Shown: positions 59,401 to 64,000 of the stretch, piece after piece
How the letters are laid out: each line of letters starts with the position of its first letter
Numbering within the stretch: the first letter of the stretch is position 1
Assembly (NCBI GenBank): GCA_030272585.1
Contig: BSYQ01000009.1
Location: forward strand, 1,240,001 to 1,304,000
Direction: 5' to 3'
Length of the DNA stretch: 64,000 nucleotides
From: Bryopsis sp. KO-2023
Taxonomy: Eukaryota > Chlorophyta > Ulvophyceae > Bryopsidales > Bryopsidaceae
Made by a program: the position numbers and the translations under genes
Notes under the pieces: model-generated
The model's database searches: none
The model's input: the letters and a program-made list of their open reading frames with translations, nothing else
Told to the model about the DNA's origin: nothing

Positions 59401-60372
59401 CCAGACAAAAAACTTTTTTTTTCCAACCATTTCTTCTGCTTTTTCTTTCTTTTTTTGCCCCCTTTTGTGTTAACCATCGATATATAAATATATATTTATA
59501 TATGTGCATGAAACTTCTTCGTTCATCCAAAAATAACAGAACCACGCACCACCACCGACACAATTTCCTTGTTTTCTCGGCATTCTTTTGTCTGCTTTTT
59601 GCCCCCCCCCCCTCCCCTCCCTTTGCTTTTTTTTTTTTTTGGTTTCCCAACATTTGTCTGAAACTTTTGAAACAACAGGACTTGATTTCCACCAGCAATT
59701 AATGTCCCCTTGTTTGTGTTTTATGCTTTTCCACCACTTTTTTTTTTTTTTCGTTTTGTAATAATGCCGTCATTTCGTCCATCTCATCATCAATCCATCA
59801 CAAACTAACCCCTCTTTTTCCAAAAAAAAAAAAAAAAAAAGGAACCCCCATTACAAATTTTAACAGTTCTAACACATAAGTCTTCTCTTTTTCACTCTTC
59901 CTAATCATTTTCTTTTTCTTTTTTTTTTGCTTTCAAACATCCCTTTCCATGTGGGTTTCTTTTTTTTTCTTTCGTTTTCTTTTCCCAACCATCACCTTAC
60001 TCGTAATTAATAATAGATCGATTTTCTTTAAAACCAAAAACTACGGGACAAAGAGGCCAACCTCAAGTCATGAATGGACAAAAATCAGAACAATACCCAG
60101 CTGTCCCAAAAAAAAACACCAAAAAAAAAAGCTAGTCGATGAGGGAAGGACCTCCTGTTATAAATATAGATGTGATCATGTAAGTGTCTATGATAGATAT
60201 ATAGGTTCATATATTTATATATATATATATATATATACACATATATATAGACAGATGTCTGTACGCATACTCTCACCACCGCCAGTCAAATATACAAATC
60301 GTCAAATCCCAATTGCCTTTTCAAAATTAACCCTCAGGGGCACCCAGAGGGAAAAAGAAAAAAAAATTGGCA
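56463..60372. other. Gene-free polypyrimidine region
   Basis: About 3.9 kb. 56463-57050 looks like HAUS1 3' flank. From about 57100 to 59960 the plus strand is dominated by C and T with T8-12 runs, C10-17 runs near 58361, and few purines except A runs. It lies 3' of the minus-strand gene at 60373. Frames such as 57554-57943 or 58010-58462 are low-complexity shadows. Confidence 0.65.
60210..60249. repeat. AT-rich dinucleotide repeat
   Basis: TATATATA run of about 30-40 bp in the 3' flank of the minus-strand gene. Confidence 0.9.
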
Positions 60373-60715
60373 TCAGAGGTCTGGATCAACAACGACAGAC
60401 TTGTCCTCGTCCCAGACATCCGATTGAAAATCCCATGAGGACTGCGTGCTCAGACCGCACTCTGTCCCCACCGGTAGGTGTTGAACGTGGGTGGGCGTCC
60501 TGGAAGCCAACACCTGGATTCCCTTCTTTTTCTTGGGCTCTGGCTTTTCATATTCGTAGGACTGTGAACCCGCGTTTCGAATCCGGCTGGCTTCGTACTC
60601 CTGAAACCAAGAAGAAAAAGGGGGGGGGGGGTGTTAAGCATTGCACGTTACTGGGTCAATGCAGGCCAAATTCATACAAAAAGCATGGATATGCAAAATG
60701 CATGGATAATAAGGC

Positions 60716-60755
<40 letters not shown>

Positions 60756-63375
60756 CAACATTTTCAACCGCGAAACCCGTCTCAACCCATCCATAGCTAT
60801 GGATGCATTTTCAAAGCCGCTGAAATTTTTTGCTCCTGGGCTGTTTTTGATTTGTTATGGGATGATGTTGACCTACCTGGTCTGTTTTGAGGACGGGTGG
60901 CGCCCAACACTTTCTGGTCATCATGAATGAACCTCTGGACGAAGCGATATCGGAGTCCTCCCACAAATCTGAAATGTCCAAAGCACATCGGCCCGATGGA
61001 AGGTTGTCGTCCATGTCGTGGTCCCTTACCTGTCGAGGGGTGAATCCAAATTCATTGAAATGGGAGCTGCTAGCGGTGGTGGTGGGTGAACTCTTGAAAT
61101 AATGCTGAAGGATGCAAAGATACTGGGTCAGACGCTGATTTTGCTTTCTTTCTTTTTTTCTTTTTTTTTCCCTCCTGCTTGAGAATTTATGATGGCACAG
61201 ATGGTTGATGTCCCGAATTTGTCTGTTAAAAATACGGAAAAAAAATTGAATTGAAACAATCGAATCAAATTTCCACTGTGAGCAGCTCTATTCAGTAGCA
61301 GGATTCAAAAAAGGATAAATCAGAAAGAAAAACCGCATGCAATCAATGTATCACACCAAATCGATGAAAAAATCAAATTTTAAATTAAGCTGATAGAGTT
61401 TTTTTTTCTTCCTAAACTATATCTATTAATTAAGTAATTACGATTGCTTTCGACAAATGTTTACATCGACAAAAAACAAATACATGCACATCGAAATATC
61501 ATTACCACGGAGGATCCTGTGGGTGAAAAAGCCCGGTCGTCGAAAAGAGCTGATGTGGTGAGAAAGGGTGAATCGAAGGACGAAGTTCTTGGCACTGTGC
61601 CTCTGAAAGAAAGCTGATAATCCGATGATACGTCCGAGGGTCTGACTGGTCTCAGACAGGACAAACACTGCCTGTCACATCATGACAGAGCATCAGATCG
61701 GATGGTCTTCTTCCCAGGTCACTCTTTTTTGGGAATTCTGGACCTTTTCATGAAAAATTTTTGTCACGTTTTTCGCTTCTTCTTTTTTGTGTTCATTATT
61801 AATACAGATTCATAATGGGCATTAATGAATTAGGTATGACCTACTTTTTCTTTCCCTTTTCCTCGGATTTGCCTTGGTAACCGGACGGCGGTTTCGGAGC
61901 GTGGTTGATTTCCTTGACATTCCCTTTCACGATCGTTTGTTTTATCCTTTTCAGTTTCGCAACACATCTGGTCCACTTAGTGGATAATTTGCCTCCACTT
62001 GATGCAACTGGAGAGCCTGGCTGCTCCAATGTCTTTCGAGGGTTCCACCGAGGAATCCCTGTTCCGTACATCCGTGGGGTCCACAGAGCATCGCTTGGGG
62101 TTGCTTTCGGTAGCTCAGGGTATTTTGCCGACCCCTGTCGAATATACTAAGAAAATGCATGAGCGGGCAAGCAAGGAACTAAGCAGGTGATTTTTCCCAA
62201 AAAAACACAAATATTAGCACTCGTTTTCATTTGCTTCGTAAACGCAAATCTCCCAGACTTGTCAAAATCACATTCAGAAAATGAAACAAGAAAGAGCAGA
62301 AAAAGATGAATGGGGCACACAGGCTCAGGTTGGGTTTCGTTTTCAAAAGAGGGGAGAGGGGTTACCTCTGAGCTCAAGTAATCCCTGTTGATGTCCACGT
62401 CACATGTGTGCATCATGTCAATTTTTCTTGATGAAAAAGATCGAAGGCTGGATTCACGAGAAAACCGGCTGGACCCCATCGAAAATTTGCTCGAAGCCCT
62501 GGAGCTGCTCTTGGAACCTGCAGCATGGACCACCCCTCCCATGCTTCAGCAATGCCAGCAAGTTGACTCTCCATTGCAAAAAACAAAACAGAAAAAAGGA
62601 AAAATGTAGCAGGATGATGGGGTAGAAAACAGCTTACCACGCGGTGGTTTTTTCCGGGCGCCCTCATTTATTATATCTACCATCTCCATGTTCATGTCCC
62701 CATGCCAAGTGGCTGTCAGGTCGACATCCGTCCTCTTTGTGCTTTGTATCATACTTGGACGATAAAAAGATGTTCTGCAAGTTGCATTTTGAATCTTATT
62801 AAAATTAAATTAAAACAAAACATTCTTTTGTTGAGAAAAGAACCAACGATAATGTGGAGCCGATATAAGGCAACACTGCTTCGATTTGGTCGGAGCATTT
62901 ATCGACAGGATTCAACAGCCGTCAAGGGCAAATGTATTATATTGGTTGATAGTATTGTACAAGTTCTATGCAGCCAATTTGATATAACGAACTCTTGTGA
63001 AATATTTATCACTATATTTATGGAGCACAGGTGGCCATGTCAGACTTTGATGACTGATTACTCAACTCTTTGCCACCCCTCCTTCCCAAATATATTTTTT
63101 CGAACATACCAGGCAACGGACTGTTTTTCCTTCTTATTTCTTTAATTTCTCCACTATTTTCTTGACCCAGCCGATTGCAACAAAAAAAGTGCTGTTCTTA
63201 CTTTCCCTTCATCATGGTCGAGCTATTTGAAAAGGGAGGGGGGGGTCGAACTCCAACCATTCTTTAGAAAAAAAAATAAAAAATGAATCACCCACCTCAT
63301 GGCGGCATCTCTGTTCTCTTCATCGTATAAGCCATCATCATGGAGATCCCAGAGCCGCTCCACCGCCTCATCCAT
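60373..63375 (-). CDS. Uncharacterized Ser/Lys-rich protein
   Basis: Seven exons with phase-consistent joins: 63296-63375 (MDEAVERLWDLHDDGLYDEE), about 62638-62755, about 62370-62530, about 61844-62163, 61506-61671, 60877-61103, 60373-60600. About 400 residues. Ser/Arg-rich patch SKSSSRASSKFSMGSSRFSR, a Pro/Trp region TPSDALWTPRMYGTGIPRW, a basic stretch VAKLKRIKQTIVKGN, and acidic ends. No enzyme motif, signal peptide or membrane helix. It looks like an intrinsically disordered phosphoprotein; possibly cytoskeletal, but that is a guess. The ATG may not be the true start: another minus-strand exon-like stretch lies at about 63654-63770. Confidence 0.55.
60716..60753. repeat. AC microsatellite
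   Basis: About 19 CA/AC units in the intron before the last exon of the 60373-63375 gene. Confidence 0.97.
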
Positions 63376-63653
63376 TTTCACCAACCTTGCAATGACACAA
63401 TAAAAAGTAAAATTGGATGGGGTGGGATGGGATGGTGGAAAACAAAGAATGAGATGTGGAAAAAAAAACTTTACAGCTTATCTCAGATCAACATCAAGAT
63501 CAATGAAAAAATTCAACAAGATGTCTGACCATCATGCATCTGGTTTCTTTCGAATGTGGATTGAACAAGAAAGGCGTACATGGTGTTGAGCACTTGGGGA
63601 AAAGAAAAAATTAAAAAAAACAAAACACACCTTGGCCGCCGGGGTACCTTGGA

Positions 63654-63770
63654 GAATGTTCCCTGTGGTTTTTCCTGACCTATGGAACTACTGCTGGATT
63701 TCAATGAGCTGTGGGTTTTGGTCAATGATTCAAAACTCGCAACAAACGGAGGATTCTCCCCTTCCTACGA
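63654..63770 (-). CDS. Possible exon of an upstream minus-strand gene
   Basis: Between an acceptor-like TTTCGTAG and a GTACCC donor this reads EGENPPFVASFESLTKTHSS followed by a Ser-rich stretch, similar in style to the neighbouring gene. It does not join in phase to the 63375 exon. It may be a 5' exon of that gene through an unseen exon, or of another gene. Confidence 0.3.
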
Positions 63771-64000
63771 AACCAATTTAAACCAGTTGATATGAAGCCA
63801 AATGAATTTAGGATGTCCAAAAAAAAGGTATGGGTTTTTGTTGTTGTCATTGGAGGAGTTTTTTTCTTTTCGGAACCAGTCTGCAATAGGCTCCCAATTT
63901 TGAATATCAGGCTTTGTTCAAATCTCTTGCTGAAATTCGATTTCATGAAACGTTCTTATTCAATTTCCTTGCTGTCTGACATTGAGGTTGGAAACCTCAT

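Noticed and set aside
57284-59702. Phe-rich plus and Lys-rich minus frames
   Set aside because: Same polypyrimidine skew; no conserved motif.
1-64000. CRISPR arrays, tRNA or rRNA genes
   Set aside because: No spaced direct repeats, and no cloverleaf or rRNA-like stretch was recognised by eye; tRNAscan and Rfam searches would be needed to exclude small RNAs.

Overview
This is nuclear eukaryotic DNA. Genes are split by many GT-AG introns, some only about 47-48 nt long and a few with GC donors. Intergenic DNA is AT-rich with long homopolymer and polypyrimidine runs, and there are small non-autonomous DNA transposons. The gene mix points to a flagellated alga with a plastid, most likely a green alga. 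It has axonemal CFAP47, spindle ASPM, augmin HAUS1, plant-type expansins, and an ACHT-type plastid thioredoxin whose N-terminus looks like a plain transit peptide with no signal peptide in front. The species cannot be fixed from the sequence alone.

Layout: 1-1014 is a copy of part of the DUF3754 gene found intact at 14057-20050. It is joined inside an exon to the CFAP47-like gene (minus, to 7567). 7568-9700 holds a 311-bp hAT-type MITE and three adjacent perfect palindromes. 9730-13450 (+) is a compact ASPM. 14057-20050 (-) is a DUF3754/TMEM143-like gene, divergent from TRABD (TraB family, 20250-22050, +). 23498-30936 (-) is a secreted Pmp-like beta-helix protein with two MITEs in its introns. 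33464-35330 (-) is the ACHT thioredoxin. 36947-39063 (-) and 39593-41957 (+) are unrecognised genes; the second holds a 138-bp coding tandem repeat and a MITE with 25-bp inverted ends. 43067-45049 and 46686-48916 (-) are tandem expansin-like paralogs, the second decayed at its 3' end. 51658-53915 (-) is a three-KH RNA-binding protein. 54856-56462 (+) is a HAUS1-like augmin subunit. 60373-63375 (-) is an unrecognised Ser/Lys-rich protein.

Themes: microtubule and cilium biology (CFAP47, ASPM, HAUS1), cell wall or surface (expansins, Pmp-like protein) and organelles (ACHT, DUF3754, TRABD). Nothing suggests operon-like co-regulation; only short divergent promoters link neighbours. The most unusual item is the in-frame CFAP47::DUF3754 junction made by the segmental duplication. 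Exon boundaries were read by eye from splice consensus and codon phase. No search or transcript data were used.
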